NCBI RefSeq assembly: GCF_037023145.1
Contig: NZ_CP146091.1
Span: forward strand, 3,596,001-3,660,000
DNA length: 64,000 bases
Source: Ralstonia sp. RRA
Lineage (GTDB): Bacteria; Pseudomonadota; Gammaproteobacteria; Burkholderiales; Burkholderiaceae
Direction: 5' to 3'
Positions 29,097 to 39,141 of this stretch are shown here, one piece after another. Each line of letters opens with the position of its first letter. The first letter of the stretch is position 1. The notes beneath the pieces were generated by a model. That model worked only from the letters and a program-made list of their open reading frames with translations, was not told the DNA's origin and made no database searches. The position numbers were made by a program, and so were the translations under genes.

Positions 29097-29237
29097 GGCG
29101 GGGGACGTGTGCAAGCGGCGTTGGGGGTTGCTCGCACTATAGCGCCATCGCAGCCGGATCGGCGTGCGTGGTGCCGCGCACCATGACCGAGGCCCAGGGA
29201 CGTGGCGATGACGCTCCGGAAGCCGGGATCGCGTCTC

Positions 29238-29468
29238 GGAGAGTCAGTGCCGGCTCTTGGAGAGTCAGCAGCGGGTCTCGGAGAGCCGCCAGTAGTTTCC
29301 AGAGAGTCGGCATCCGTTCCTAAGGAGCCAGCGCCGGTTTCCAGGGAGTCAGCATCAACTCTTAAGGCGCCAGTGCCGGTTGCCAGGGAGCCGGCATCAG
29401 CTCCTAACAAGCCAGCACTGGTTTCCGGGGAGTCAGCACCGGCGCCTGGAGAGTCCGCGTCGGGACTT
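29238..29468. repeat. degenerate 21-bp tandem repeat, 11 copies (minisatellite)
   Basis: Eleven units of 21 bp with a core close to GGAGAGTCAGCACCGG plus five variable bases, running without gaps. Neighbouring units alternate between two forms, giving a 42-bp higher-order period in the middle. The period is divisible by three, so reading frames pass through on both strands (29202-29510 plus, 29093-29410 minus), but their codons (AGA, GGA, TCA, GTA) differ from local use. I treat it as non-coding between thiD and 29489-30184. Confidence 0.85.
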
Positions 29469-29488
29469 GCCGTCCGGCGCGGGGGCGT

Positions 29489-30184
29489 TCAATCCATCAG
29501 GTCGGTGTAGTCGGCGGCGGCAAAGCGCTGGGCACGTACCCACGGTGCAGCGGCCGGGGCGGGCAGCGCCGTCACGCGCGTGAGCTTGCGCTGCGAGCCG
29601 CTGGCGTTGCGCGATTCCACGCGGCGCGGATACTGGCCGGCCACATCCCATTCCACCGTGACGGTGCGCTCGCCCTGGGCCGAGCGGTAGGTCTGCACGC
29701 CGTTGCGCACCGGGCCTTCTGCGCGCATGCCCTTGAGCGCGGCCGGGTCGAGCAGGTGGTATGCCGTTGCCCACGAGCCGTCGAAGCCGATGTTGGAATA
29801 CTCGGCGGGCAGCACGTTGTAGTTCTTCTGCTGCGATTCGCTCACCACGCGCACGGTCAGTGCGCCCTTGGCGTCGCGTTCGATCCAGCGCGGGGCGGTG
29901 TCGGTGTCGGCGTGCTTGTGGCCGGCGTGGGTGTTGGTGGCGTCATGCTCGGCGTGGGTAGAGGCCGGCGGCAGTTCACGCGCGATCCACACGCGGTCGC
30001 CCTGGCGGTAGACGCGCTCGGCAAAGCGCATGTCGCGCTGGATGCCGTCGGTGCCGAGCGATGACAGTTGGTGTTCAACACGTAGCGCAGTGAGCGGCAC
30101 GGATGCAGCCGGGCCGGCGGCCTGTGCAGTGGCAGCGAGCGCGGCCAGCGCAAACGAAAACAGAAGGCGGGCAGATCGGGTCAT
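29489..30184 (-). CDS. exported protein of unknown function beside alkaline phosphatase
   Basis: 231 residues. Signal peptide of about 22 residues (LLFSFALAALAATAQA-A). The mature part begins with LTALRVEHQLSSLGTDGIQRDMRFAERVYRQGDRVWIARELPP and carries a His-rich insertion (THAEHDATNTHAGHKHADTD) that could bind metal. It is in line with the two phosphatase genes but behind a terminator. It probably acts in the periplasm; the function is not known to me. Confidence 0.65.
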   Translation of the reverse strand: MTRSARLLFSFALAALAATAQAAGPAASVPLTALRVEHQLSSLGTDGIQRDMRFAERVYRQGDRVWIARELPPASTHAEHDATNTHAGHKHADTDTAPRWIERDAKGALTVRVVSESQQKNYNVLPAEYSNIGFDGSWATAYHLLDPAALKGMRAEGPVRNGVQTYRSAQGERTVTVEWDVAGQYPRRVESRNASGSQRKLTRVTALPAPAAAPWVRAQRFAAADYTDLMD

Positions 30185-30213
30185 ACGAATGCGAAGTCGG
30201 GAAAGCCAAAACG

Positions 30214-30246
30214 AAAAAAGCGCATGCCGATTGCCTCGGCATGCGC
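30214..30246 (-). terminator. terminator after the phosphatase gene
   Basis: GCGCATGCCGA-TTGCC-TCGGCATGCGC, an 11-bp perfect stem, with six A on the plus strand that read as a T tract for minus-strand transcripts. It ends the phosphatase operon about 20 bp after the stop. Confidence 0.9.
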
Positions 30247-30265
30247 GTCAATGGAAACGCCAGGA

Positions 30266-31660
30266 TCAGAGGCCCATGGCCGTCTTGACCACGCCGAACA
30301 CTTTCGTGTTGTCCAGCGTGCCCTTCAGCGGTGCGCTGCCCGGACCAGAGGAGAACAGCATCACATCCCCGCCGCCGTGCGTTTCCGAACCAGGCGTGCC
30401 GAGCTGCACGCCCACTTCCTGCAAGTAGTCATCCGCCGTCGTGTCGATACCGGCCACGTTGTCACGCGTGGCCTTGCGCGGCGTGCCGCCGTTGCCGAAC
30501 ACCAGCGTGGTGTACGGCAGGCCGTCGGCGGCCAGTTGCGGCTGACCCGTCTTGATGTCGTTCGACACACCCAGGATCGGGTTGCCCTTGCGCGGGTAAC
30601 CGTTGATCGTCATCGTGTGGTCGTGGTCGGCCGTCACGACGATCAGCGTGTTGGACAGATCCGCAATCGACAGCGCGCGCTTGATGGCTTCGTCAAACGC
30701 ACCGGCATCTTCCAGTGCGCGCTTGGCGTTGGTGCCGTGCAGCGCGTGGTCGATGCGGCCGCCTTCCACCATCAGGAAGTAGCCCTTGCCGTTCTTCTGC
30801 AGCACGCGCACGGCCTTCTCGGTCATGTCCGCCAGGCTGGGTTCGTCCACATTGTTCTTCTTGCGGTCCAGCTCGTAGTTCATGTGGTCCAGGTTGAACA
30901 GGCCGAGCAGCTTGGTGGTGCTGGCCGGGTCGACCGCCGCCAATTGCGTGCCGGTGCTCACGTACTTGTAGTTGGCTGCCGTGAACTGGCCGATCAGGTC
31001 GGTGGTGTCCGTGCGCTTGCTGCCGGCGGTGCCCTGCGGCAGGTAGTGGCGGCGGCCGCCACCGAGCAGCACGTCCACACCATCCTTGAGCGCGGCGTTG
31101 AACAGCGCATTGCCCGGCGTGCCTTGTGCGGCGATTTGGTTTTCGCCATCGCGGTGGCAGATGTGCGAGTACGTGGCAGCCGGCGTGGCGTGCGTCAGGC
31201 GCGTGGTGGTGACGGCGCCCACCGACTTGCCAGCTGCCTTGGCCAGCTCCAGCAGCGTGGTGGCGGGCGTGCCGTTGCCTGCGGGGCAGGTGCTATCGGA
31301 GCCCGTCACATAGCCCTTGCCGGTGGCATCGCTGGCCTTGGTGTCCTGCGACATGGAGATGACTTCGTTGTTCATCTTCACGCCGGTCATGTAGGCCGAC
31401 ATCGACGGGGCGCTGTCGGTGGTCTGCGCATCGTTGGAATACGTCTTGATGCGCGCCGTGCGCTTGAGCGTTTCCATCGTCAGCTTGCCGCTCTCGCCCA
31501 CCTTGTAGATGCGCGTGGCGGTGACGGTGGTCGGGCCCATGCCGTCGCCCAGGAAGAAGATCACGTTCTTGGCTTCACCAGCGGCGTGCGCTTGGGCACA
31601 GGCACCGGCGGCCAGCGCCAACAGGCTCGCGCGAATGATGCGGTTCGATTGCTTGTTCAT
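30266..31660 (-). CDS. phoA: alkaline phosphatase, secreted (PhoA family)
   Basis: 464 residues, signal peptide to about residue 27 (AAGACAQAHA-A). NVIFFLGDGMGPTTVTATRIYK holds the first metal-binding Asp; TDSAPSMSAYMTGV (Asp82-Ser83-Ala84) is the phosphoserine site; VVTADHDHTMTINGY gives the second Asp-His cluster; ETHGGGDVMLFSSGP the last His. It removes phosphate from monoesters in the periplasm. It follows a paralogue by 17 bp. Compared with E. coli PhoA it has Pro after the active-site Ser-Ala, as in many non-enteric enzymes. Confidence 0.93.
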   Translation of the reverse strand: MNKQSNRIIRASLLALAAGACAQAHAAGEAKNVIFFLGDGMGPTTVTATRIYKVGESGKLTMETLKRTARIKTYSNDAQTTDSAPSMSAYMTGVKMNNEVISMSQDTKASDATGKGYVTGSDSTCPAGNGTPATTLLELAKAAGKSVGAVTTTRLTHATPAATYSHICHRDGENQIAAQGTPGNALFNAALKDGVDVLLGGGRRHYLPQGTAGSKRTDTTDLIGQFTAANYKYVSTGTQLAAVDPASTTKLLGLFNLDHMNYELDRKKNNVDEPSLADMTEKAVRVLQKNGKGYFLMVEGGRIDHALHGTNAKRALEDAGAFDEAIKRALSIADLSNTLIVVTADHDHTMTINGYPRKGNPILGVSNDIKTGQPQLAADGLPYTTLVFGNGGTPRKATRDNVAGIDTTADDYLQEVGVQLGTPGSETHGGGDVMLFSSGPGSAPLKGTLDNTKVFGVVKTAMGL

Positions 31661-31677
31661 GATTTGCCCGCTCCCTC

Positions 31678-33147
31678 TTACAGACCCACGGCCTGCTTGA
31701 TGAGGCCGAAGACCTCGGTGTTGTCCATCGTGCCGGTAAAGCGCTCGGCGCCCAGGCCGCGTGCGCCGATGAAGACATCGGTGCCGCCGTGCGTCTCGCC
31801 GCCTGGTGCGACCGGGATGACAGCTTCCTGGTGGTACGTCGGGGCGTAGACGTCAGCATCCGTCAGCGCGCCGCGGTTGGGCTTGCGGCTCTCGCCGGTA
31901 CCAAAGCCGATGATGGTGAACGGCGCGCCGGTGGAGTCGACAGCGTTGGCGCCCGTCACGTAGTTCTTCAGCAGGCCGAGCACGCCAGGGTTGGCGTCGC
32001 TGCTCGGGCCCGTGCGCTTGGCGTAGCCGTTGAGCACCAGCGTGTGGTCGTGGTCAGCCGTCACGACGATCAGCGTGTTCTTCAGGCCCGGGTCGATCGT
32101 GTTGAGCTTGTCGATCGCGCCGCGAATGGCCGAGTCGAACGCCACCGTGTCCTGCAGTGCCTTGCGGGCGGTGGTTTCGTGCAGCGCGTGGTCGATGCGG
32201 CCGCCTTCCACCATCAGGAAGAAGCCCTTCTTCTTGGCGGCGAGCACGTCGATGGCCTTGTTGGTCATCTCGCCCAGGCTCGGCTCATCAGCCGGGTTGC
32301 GGTCCAGGTCGTACGACATGTGGCTGCTGGTGAACAGGCCGACGACCTTCTTGCTGCTGGCCGACAGTGCATCGAACTGCGCACGGGTGCTGGCATAGCT
32401 GTAGCCGGCCTTCTGCAGATCCTTCGTGAGGTCGCGGCCGTCGGTGCGCACACCGCCGTCGTTCTTGCTCGACAGGAAGTGCTTGCGGCCGCCGCCGAAG
32501 ATCACGTCCACGCCGTCGCCCAGCGCAGCGTTGTAGCCTGCGCCGCCCGGCGTGAGTTGTGCGGCGATGGTGTTCTCACCGTCGCGGTGGCAGATGTGCG
32601 CGTACGTGGCGGCCGGCGTGGCGTGCGTGATGCGCGTGGTGGTGACCACGCCCGTGCCGTAGCCTGCGGCCTTCATCAGTTCGAGCAGCGTGGTGACGGG
32701 CTTGCCGTTGCCGCTCGGGCAGGTGCTGTCGGCGCCCGACAGGTAGTCCTTGCCGCCCGCGTCATAGGCGCTGGTGTCCGGCGACATGGAGATGACCTCG
32801 TTGTTCATCTTCACGCCGGTCATGTAGGCCGACATCGACGGCGCCGAGTCGGTCACCTGTGCGTTGTTCGAGAAGGTACGCACGAAGCCGGTTTCCGGCA
32901 GCGTGTCCATGGTCAGCTCGCCGTCTTCGCCCACCTTGTAGATGCGCGCGGCGGTCATGGTGGTCAGACCCATGCCGTCGCCCAGGAAGAACACGACGTT
33001 CTTGGTCGGTCCGGTGGACGGGGTGGTCGGCTTGCCGGCATCGGGCTCGGCCGTGCCGGCCGTGGATGTGCCGTCGCTGCCGCACGCAGCCATGGCCAGT
33101 GCAACTGCCGCGGCGGCGGCGTACTTCGTGAGTTTATGGTTGTGCAT
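31678..33147 (-). CDS. alkaline phosphatase, lipoprotein paralogue
   Basis: 489 residues, ribosome binding site AGGGAG. The N-terminus carries a lipobox (VALAMAACGSDG), so this enzyme is probably anchored to a membrane, unlike its downstream paralogue. A short Pro/Thr/Gly linker precedes the catalytic domain: NVVFFLGDGMGLTTMTAARIYK, TDSAPSMSAYMTGV, VVTADHDHTLVLNGYAKR and GGETHGGTDVFIGARG. The two proteins are alike in most motifs and point to tandem duplication with separation of location. Transcribed from the Pho box region at 33246-33263. Confidence 0.92.
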   Translation of the reverse strand: MHNHKLTKYAAAAAVALAMAACGSDGTSTAGTAEPDAGKPTTPSTGPTKNVVFFLGDGMGLTTMTAARIYKVGEDGELTMDTLPETGFVRTFSNNAQVTDSAPSMSAYMTGVKMNNEVISMSPDTSAYDAGGKDYLSGADSTCPSGNGKPVTTLLELMKAAGYGTGVVTTTRITHATPAATYAHICHRDGENTIAAQLTPGGAGYNAALGDGVDVIFGGGRKHFLSSKNDGGVRTDGRDLTKDLQKAGYSYASTRAQFDALSASSKKVVGLFTSSHMSYDLDRNPADEPSLGEMTNKAIDVLAAKKKGFFLMVEGGRIDHALHETTARKALQDTVAFDSAIRGAIDKLNTIDPGLKNTLIVVTADHDHTLVLNGYAKRTGPSSDANPGVLGLLKNYVTGANAVDSTGAPFTIIGFGTGESRKPNRGALTDADVYAPTYHQEAVIPVAPGGETHGGTDVFIGARGLGAERFTGTMDNTEVFGLIKQAVGL

Positions 33148-33245
33148 CGTTGGCTCCCTGAACGATGCCCGGCACTCTGGTGCCCGCGTGTTGCACGTCT
33201 GTGATGCGGGTGCGCCGCTTCCTAACCCGATCGCAAGGTTGGCGT

Positions 33246-33263
33246 GTGACAGCGCATTGACAG
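33246..33263 (-). promoter_or_regulatory. Pho box, PhoB binding site for the phosphatase operon
   Basis: On the minus strand: CTGTCAA-TGCG-CTGTCAC, two 7-bp direct repeats with the canonical 4-bp spacer. It lies 99 bp before the phosphatase start. A TGCGAT candidate -10 element follows ten bases downstream. Phosphate starvation should induce the operon. Confidence 0.85.
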
Positions 33264-33324
33264 TGCTGTGTGCTGCACGCTACGCGCGATACGATGCGGG
33301 CATCGTCCATTTGCCCTGCCGACC

Positions 33325-34074
33325 ATGCTTACCGGCCAGTTCGTCAGCCACGTCACGCTGCGGCGCGACACCATCACCACCTTCGATGCGTATCCGTTCA
33401 GCCTGCCCGCCGTGCGCGCGCTCGATACGCTGGAGCTGCACCCCAAGGTCACTTTCCTGGTTGGCGAGAACGGCTCCGGCAAATCAACGCTCATGGAAGC
33501 GATGGCCGTGGCGCTGGGCTTCAACGCTGAAGGCGGCTCGCGCAACTTCCGCTTCAGCACGCATGCGTCGCACTCCGAACTGCACGCCCATTTGCGCATC
33601 GCTCGAGGCTTCCGGAAGCCGCGCACCGAGTTCTTCCTGCGCGCCGAGAGCTTCTTCAACGTGGCCACCAACATCCAGCAGATGGATGACGAGCCCGGCC
33701 TCGGCGGACGCGTGATCGATTCGTACGGCGGCAAGTCACTGCACGCGCAATCGCATGGCGAGTCGTTCCTCGCGCTGCTGATGAACCGCTTCGGTCCCAA
33801 CGGCCTGTACCTGCTCGACGAACCCGAGGCCGCGCTTTCGCCGCAGCGGCAACTGGCGGTGCTCACGCGTCTGCACGACCTGGTGAAAGCAGAGAGCCAG
33901 TTCGTCATCGCCACGCACTCGCCGATCTTGATGGCGTATCCCGATGCGTGGATCTATCAGTGCGATGGTGACGGCATCCGGCGCATCGCCTATGAGGAGA
34001 CCGAGCACTTTCAGGTGACGCGGGATTTTCTGGCGAATCCGCAGCGGATGTTGAACATGCTGTTGGATCACTGA
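33325..34074 (+). CDS. AAA/ABC-like ATPase (RecF/OLD-like single protein)
   Basis: 249 residues from the ATG at 33325. Walker A VGENGSGKST at about residues 46-55, an LHAQSHGESFLALL signature-like segment, Walker B GLYLLDEPEAALSP, and VIATHSPILMAYP as switch His. This is the compact group of chromosomal AAA_21/AAA_15 ATPases found as single genes. Its partner and role are unknown. The dying phrase QVTRDFLANPQRMLNMLLDH is typical of the group. Confidence 0.82.
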   Translation: MLTGQFVSHVTLRRDTITTFDAYPFSLPAVRALDTLELHPKVTFLVGENGSGKSTLMEAMAVALGFNAEGGSRNFRFSTHASHSELHAHLRIARGFRKPRTEFFLRAESFFNVATNIQQMDDEPGLGGRVIDSYGGKSLHAQSHGESFLALLMNRFGPNGLYLLDEPEAALSPQRQLAVLTRLHDLVKAESQFVIATHSPILMAYPDAWIYQCDGDGIRRIAYEETEHFQVTRDFLANPQRMLNMLLDH

Positions 34075-34208
34075 AGCGCGCGTCTTCCATGATTGGCGTT
34101 TGTGTTGATTCAGTAACGTGGCGCCGGTTTTGGCCGTGGATAATGCAGCCGAGGCCCGGCCACCCAATGCGCCGGCGGCTATTGAGCACCGCAATTGAAT
34201 GCGAAGCC

Positions 34209-34973
34209 ATGAAACTGAACAGAATGCGATGGATGTTGGCCAGCCTCATGGCGGCCTTGTGCGCGATGGTTGTCGCCGGATGCGCCCAACAACCCGTAGC
34301 GTTGGACAAGCGCGCGGATTCCGCGCAACTCGGCACGCAGTGGGGCGAAGGGATTGAATCGCGCCTGCAAACGGTCGATCTTCGGCGTGTGAGCAGCGAG
34401 CCGGTGATTCAGCACACGCTGTCGTACTCGGAGGCCAGCGGAGAAGGCCGAGCCGTCCGCGAAATCATGCTCGCCAAAGGCCGGATCGGATTGACCGTGC
34501 TTCGTGACGGAAACGAGCCGTGGTCGATTTACCTGGATGGCGCGAACGGTCACCTGCAAGGTAAGAAAGGTGAACGCTATGTGCTGCAGTATCAGAATTA
34601 CTCGAAGCAGACCATCTACGAAATCGTCACCACGGTGGATGGCCTGGACGTGATGAACGGCCGGGCAGGCAGCATCCGAAACAACGGCTATGTTCTGAAG
34701 CCGGGTGAAACCCTGCAGGTGGAAGGATTCCGCAAGAGCCGGAAGGAAGTGGCTGCGTTCCGTTTTGCTGAGGTGGACGACGCCTACGCGGCCAACAGCA
34801 AGAACGGGGCGGCCAGCAATGTTGGTGTGATTGGTACCGCCGTGTTTGAGCTGTACGACCCGAACAAGAAGAGCAAGCCGTCCCCAGCGGAAGGCCCGAA
34901 TGCATTCCCGGGCGATGACAAATCGGGCGACGATCATCGCTTTGCCAGCCCACCCGAGTACAGGAAAGGTTGA
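34209..34973 (+). CDS. lipoprotein, function unknown
   Basis: 254 residues from the ATG at 34209. Signal and lipobox LCAMVVAGCAQQ at about residues 17-26. The mature protein has a central region with mixed beta character (GRIGLTVLRDGNEPWSIYLDGANGHLQGKKGERYVLQYQNYSKQTIYEIVTTVDGLDVMNG), resembling a small sandwich domain, then a polar, Lys/Pro-rich tail. A strong terminator follows. I do not recognise the family. Confidence 0.72.
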   Translation: MKLNRMRWMLASLMAALCAMVVAGCAQQPVALDKRADSAQLGTQWGEGIESRLQTVDLRRVSSEPVIQHTLSYSEASGEGRAVREIMLAKGRIGLTVLRDGNEPWSIYLDGANGHLQGKKGERYVLQYQNYSKQTIYEIVTTVDGLDVMNGRAGSIRNNGYVLKPGETLQVEGFRKSRKEVAAFRFAEVDDAYAANSKNGAASNVGVIGTAVFELYDPNKKSKPSPAEGPNAFPGDDKSGDDHRFASPPEYRKG

Positions 34974-35028
34974 TCGCCTCACGGGGCCGTCGTTGACGGC
35001 CAAGGTGGCGAAATCGCGACGCTGAAAG

Positions 35029-35068
35029 CGAGGCCGGTCCGGGCGAAAGCCTTGACCGGCCTCGTTTT
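35029..35068 (+). terminator. Rho-independent terminator of the lipoprotein gene
   Basis: CGAGGCCGGTC stem with the exact complement GACCGGCCTCG, 14-base loop, then TTTT. It separates the lipoprotein gene from the ahcY leader. Confidence 0.9.
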
Positions 35069-35151
35069 CATTTGCCGGTGGCCTCATGCATCACACGGCA
35101 AGCGCGTGTTGACCTGCCGCACCGGCACTGAATCCGCTACAATCCAGCCCA

Positions 35152-35220
35152 TTCCGAGGAGCGTTGCAACGGGCGGGCACTGCCCCGACCGCCAGGCTCG
35201 GAAGTTCAAACGGCGCTCGC
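35152..35220 (+). promoter_or_regulatory. S-adenosylhomocysteine (SAH) riboswitch
   Basis: Conserved SAH riboswitch core: CCGAGGAGCGTTGCAACGG (35154-35172), then GCCAGGCTCGG closing P1 (35191-35201), then AACGGCGCTC (35209-35218), whose CGCTC can pair with GAGCG for the pseudoknot. It is 129 bp ahead of ahcY. High SAH should raise expression of the SAH-recycling genes. A TACAAT -10-like box is at 35138-35143. Confidence 0.92.
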
Positions 35221-35348
35221 AGTATCGTGGCTGACACGATGGCGAGAACGCATCTATCCGGGGTCCGGCGCATTGAAGCGCGTGGGCGCTCCGACTCAGC
35301 AGTTATCTCTCCAGCGTGCGGTCACCCCCATCTTTTCGGAGTGATCCA

Positions 35349-36773
<1,425 letters not shown>

Positions 36774-36781
36774 GCTGTACC

Positions 36782-36806
36782 TGCCGGCGGCACCCCGCCG
36801 CCGGCA
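36782..36806. other. perfect 10-bp hairpin between ahcY and 36826
   Basis: TGCCGGCGGC-ACCCC-GCCGCCGGCA, very stable, but no T tract follows. It may slow transcription or protect the upstream message end rather than stop it fully. Confidence 0.6.
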
Positions 36807-36825
36807 TTCAACCCGAGGACTCCCC

Positions 36826-37173
36826 ATGAGACTGCTCGCTGTCTGGGTCATCAACGCGCTGGCGTTGCTCCTTGTCGCCTATCTGCTCAAAGGCATCCAC
36901 GTCGCCGGTTTCACCTCCGCGCTGATTGCGGCGCTTGTGCTGGGTCTCGTCAATACGCTGATCCGTCCGATCCTGGTCATCCTCACCCTGCCGGTGACGA
37001 TCCTCACGCTCGGGCTGTTCATCTTCATCATCAACGCGCTGCTGTTCATGTTTGTCGGCAACGTGCTGTCGGGCTTCCAGGTGGCCAGCTTTGGCTCGGC
37101 GCTGCTGGGCTCCGTGCTGTACAGCGTGATCTCGTGGCTGCTGTCCAGCTTGCTGCTGGGCGAGCGCCGTTAA
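36826..37173 (+). CDS. YvlD-like phage-holin-family membrane protein
   Basis: 115 residues with four hydrophobic helices (INALALLLVAYLL, ALVLGLVNTLIRPILVILTLPVTILTLGLFIFIINALLFMFVGN, LLGSVLYSVISWLLSS). The LVNTLIRPIL and LPVTILTLGLF pattern is the PF04020 signature. Often placed next to ahcY and metF in betaproteobacteria. The function is not known; the name holin is from fold family only. Confidence 0.88.
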   Translation: MRLLAVWVINALALLLVAYLLKGIHVAGFTSALIAALVLGLVNTLIRPILVILTLPVTILTLGLFIFIINALLFMFVGNVLSGFQVASFGSALLGSVLYSVISWLLSSLLLGERR

Positions 37174-37183
37174 TGGGTCTTCC

Positions 37184-38014
37184 ATGAACGATCGTCAATT
37201 CAGTTTCGAATTCTTCCCGCCCAAGACGGCGGAAGGTGCCGAGAAGCTGCGCAACACGCGTGCACAGCTCTCGCCGCTCAAGCCGCGTTTCATTTCCGTG
37301 ACCTTCGGCGCAGGCGGCACCACGCAGCAGGGCACGCTCGATGCCGTGGTGGAAATCCAGCGCGAAGGCATCGAGGCCGCACCGCACCTGTCGTGCGTGG
37401 GCTCGTCGCGCGAGAGCATCCGCGCCATCCTCAACACGTATCGCGAGAACGGCATCCGCCGCATCGTCGCGCTGCGCGGCGACATGCCCTCGGGCATGGG
37501 CGAGATCGGTGAATTCCGCTTCGCCAATGAGCTGGTCGAATTCATCCGCCAGGAAACCGGCGACGCCTTCCACATCGAGGTCGCGGCGTATCCGGAGTAC
37601 CACCCGCAGGCGCGTTCGCCCAAGCACGATCTGGACAACTTCGCGCGCAAGGTGAAGGCTGGCGCCAACTCTGCCATCACGCAGTACTTCTTCAATGCGG
37701 ATGCGTACTTCCAGTTTGTTGCCGACGCGCACAAACTGGGCGTGGACGTGCCCATCGTGCCCGGCATCATGCCGATCACGAATTCGTCGCAGCTGATGCG
37801 CTTTTCCGAGATGTGCGGCGCCGAGATTCCGCGTTGGGTGGCCAAGCGTCTGGAGAGCTTTGGCGACGATCGCGAATCGATTCGCGCCTTCGGCCTGGAC
37901 GTGGTGACGGCACTGTGCGATCGCCTGCTGCAAGGTGGCGCGCCGGGGCTGCACTTCTACACGCTCAACGCGGCCGGCGCCACGCGCGCCATCTGGCAGC
38001 GCCTCGGTCTGTAA
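37184..38014 (+). CDS. metF: methylenetetrahydrofolate reductase MetF
   Basis: 276 residues. FSFEFFPPKTAEG at the start, VTFGAGGTTQQGTL, HLSCVGSSRESIRAIL, RIVALRGDMPSG, EVAAYPEYHPQA and ITQYFFNADAYFQF are MetF landmarks of the FAD-containing short bacterial form. It supplies methyl-THF for methionine synthesis, so grouping with ahcY joins the two halves of the activated methyl cycle. It starts 11 bp after the holin-like gene, consistent with one transcript from the SAH riboswitch. Confidence 0.95.
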   Translation: MNDRQFSFEFFPPKTAEGAEKLRNTRAQLSPLKPRFISVTFGAGGTTQQGTLDAVVEIQREGIEAAPHLSCVGSSRESIRAILNTYRENGIRRIVALRGDMPSGMGEIGEFRFANELVEFIRQETGDAFHIEVAAYPEYHPQARSPKHDLDNFARKVKAGANSAITQYFFNADAYFQFVADAHKLGVDVPIVPGIMPITNSSQLMRFSEMCGAEIPRWVAKRLESFGDDRESIRAFGLDVVTALCDRLLQGGAPGLHFYTLNAAGATRAIWQRLGL

Positions 38015-38039
38015 GCAACGAGAGAAGAAGGAGATCGTC

Positions 38040-38501
38040 ATGGCAGCCGCACCTGATCCGCTGGTCGCCTGGCTGCTTGACGAACTCCGACCGCTCGCCG
38101 CGCAGATCGGCGAGATCCGCGCCCGCCGCATGTTCGGCGGCGCAGCGCTGTATTACGACGACATTGTCTTCGCGCTGGTGATCGACAGCACCTGCTACCT
38201 GCGCGTGGATGACGCCACGCGGGCGCGCTTTCTTGCGGAAAAGTCGGTGCCGTTCAGCTACGACCGTGAGGGTCGCACCATCAGCATGAAGGGGTACCTG
38301 AGCACGCCGGCCGATGCGCTGGATGGCGGCCAGCCGCTGCGCGATTGGGTGCGACTGGCGATTGAAGCTGCGCTGCGCGAGGCAAATGCGAAAGCGGCCA
38401 AGCCGAAACGCGCCGCCACAAAGACAACGGCGACCAAGAAGGTCGCCGCCAAGAAAGTCACTGCCAAGACTGCCGCCGCCAAGAAGACGGCCAAGCGCTG
38501 A
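38040..38501 (+). CDS. TfoX N-terminal domain protein with a Lys/Ala-rich tail
   Basis: 153 residues from the ATG at 38040 (ribosome binding site AAGGAGATCGTC). Residues about 1-105 form a TfoX-N fold (LLDELRPLAAQIGEIRARRMFGGAALYYDDIVFALVIDSTCYLRVD, then GRTISMKGYLSTPADALDGG). The last about 35 residues are an H1-like tail of Lys, Ala and Thr (TATKKVAAKKVTAKTAAAKKT), which would bind nucleic acid. The neighbours are metF and a convergent FMN protein. Confidence 0.82.
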   Translation: MAAAPDPLVAWLLDELRPLAAQIGEIRARRMFGGAALYYDDIVFALVIDSTCYLRVDDATRARFLAEKSVPFSYDREGRTISMKGYLSTPADALDGGQPLRDWVRLAIEAALREANAKAAKPKRAATKTTATKKVAAKKVTAKTAAAKKTAKR

Positions 38502-38507
38502 ACGCGC

Positions 38508-39122
38508 TCAATACAGCGTCGTCTTCAGCCGCTCGGGCAGTTCACGGTCGTAGGCTTCTCCATCAAACGTGCCGCCGCTGATGTGCTGCAGGATCTTGCC
38601 TGCGGTGGGCAGCGCGGGTTTTGTCTCCTGCGCGCCGCGCTCCCACAGTTTTGAGCGCACCACCGCCTTCGAGCAGTGGAAGTACACCGTTTGCACATTC
38701 ACGATGATCACGCTGCGCGGCAGCTTGCCTTGCACGGCAGATGCGGCGAGCAACTCAGGATCGGTCGAAATCGTGGCCGTGCCGTTCACGCGCAGCGTTT
38801 CGCCTGCGCCCGGCACGATGAAGAGCACCGACACGCGCCCGTCTTCCACGATGTTGCGCAGGTTGTCGATGCGGTTGTTGCCCGGCCGATCGGGAATCAC
38901 CAGCGTGCGCGCATCAAGAATGCGCACAAAACCCGGCGCATCGCCCTTGGGCGAGGCATCCGTGCCCGCTGCCCCCACCGACGACAGCACGATGAACGGC
39001 GAGGCCTCCACGAACGCGCGGTAGTGCTCGTTCAGGTGGTTGATCTCTTTCAGGACGGAGCGCGGGTTCGGCGTACCGTACACGGCTTCGAGGTCGGCAA
39101 CGGTCTTCAACGTATGGGACAT
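38508..39122 (-). CDS. pyridoxamine 5'-phosphate oxidase-like FMN-binding protein
   Basis: 204 residues from the ATG at 39122 (GCAGGAACGCC). A split-barrel flavin fold is suggested by FIVLSSVGAAGTDASPKGDAPGFVRILDARTLVIPDRPGNNRIDNLRNIVEDGRVSVLFIVPG and by VYFHCSKAVVRSKLW. This is the MSMEG_1061-like FMN-dependent PPOX class, which bind FMN or F420 and act on unknown substrates. Convergent with the TfoX protein (6 bp between stops). Confidence 0.82.
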   Translation of the reverse strand: MSHTLKTVADLEAVYGTPNPRSVLKEINHLNEHYRAFVEASPFIVLSSVGAAGTDASPKGDAPGFVRILDARTLVIPDRPGNNRIDNLRNIVEDGRVSVLFIVPGAGETLRVNGTATISTDPELLAASAVQGKLPRSVIIVNVQTVYFHCSKAVVRSKLWERGAQETKPALPTAGKILQHISGGTFDGEAYDRELPERLKTTLY

Positions 39123-39141
39123 AGGCGTTCCTGCGGGAGAG

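Noticed and set aside
29202..29510. A 102-codon frame through the 21-bp repeat
   Set aside because: Codon use is unlike neighbouring genes and the period of 21 leaves all frames open; no ribosome binding site was found.
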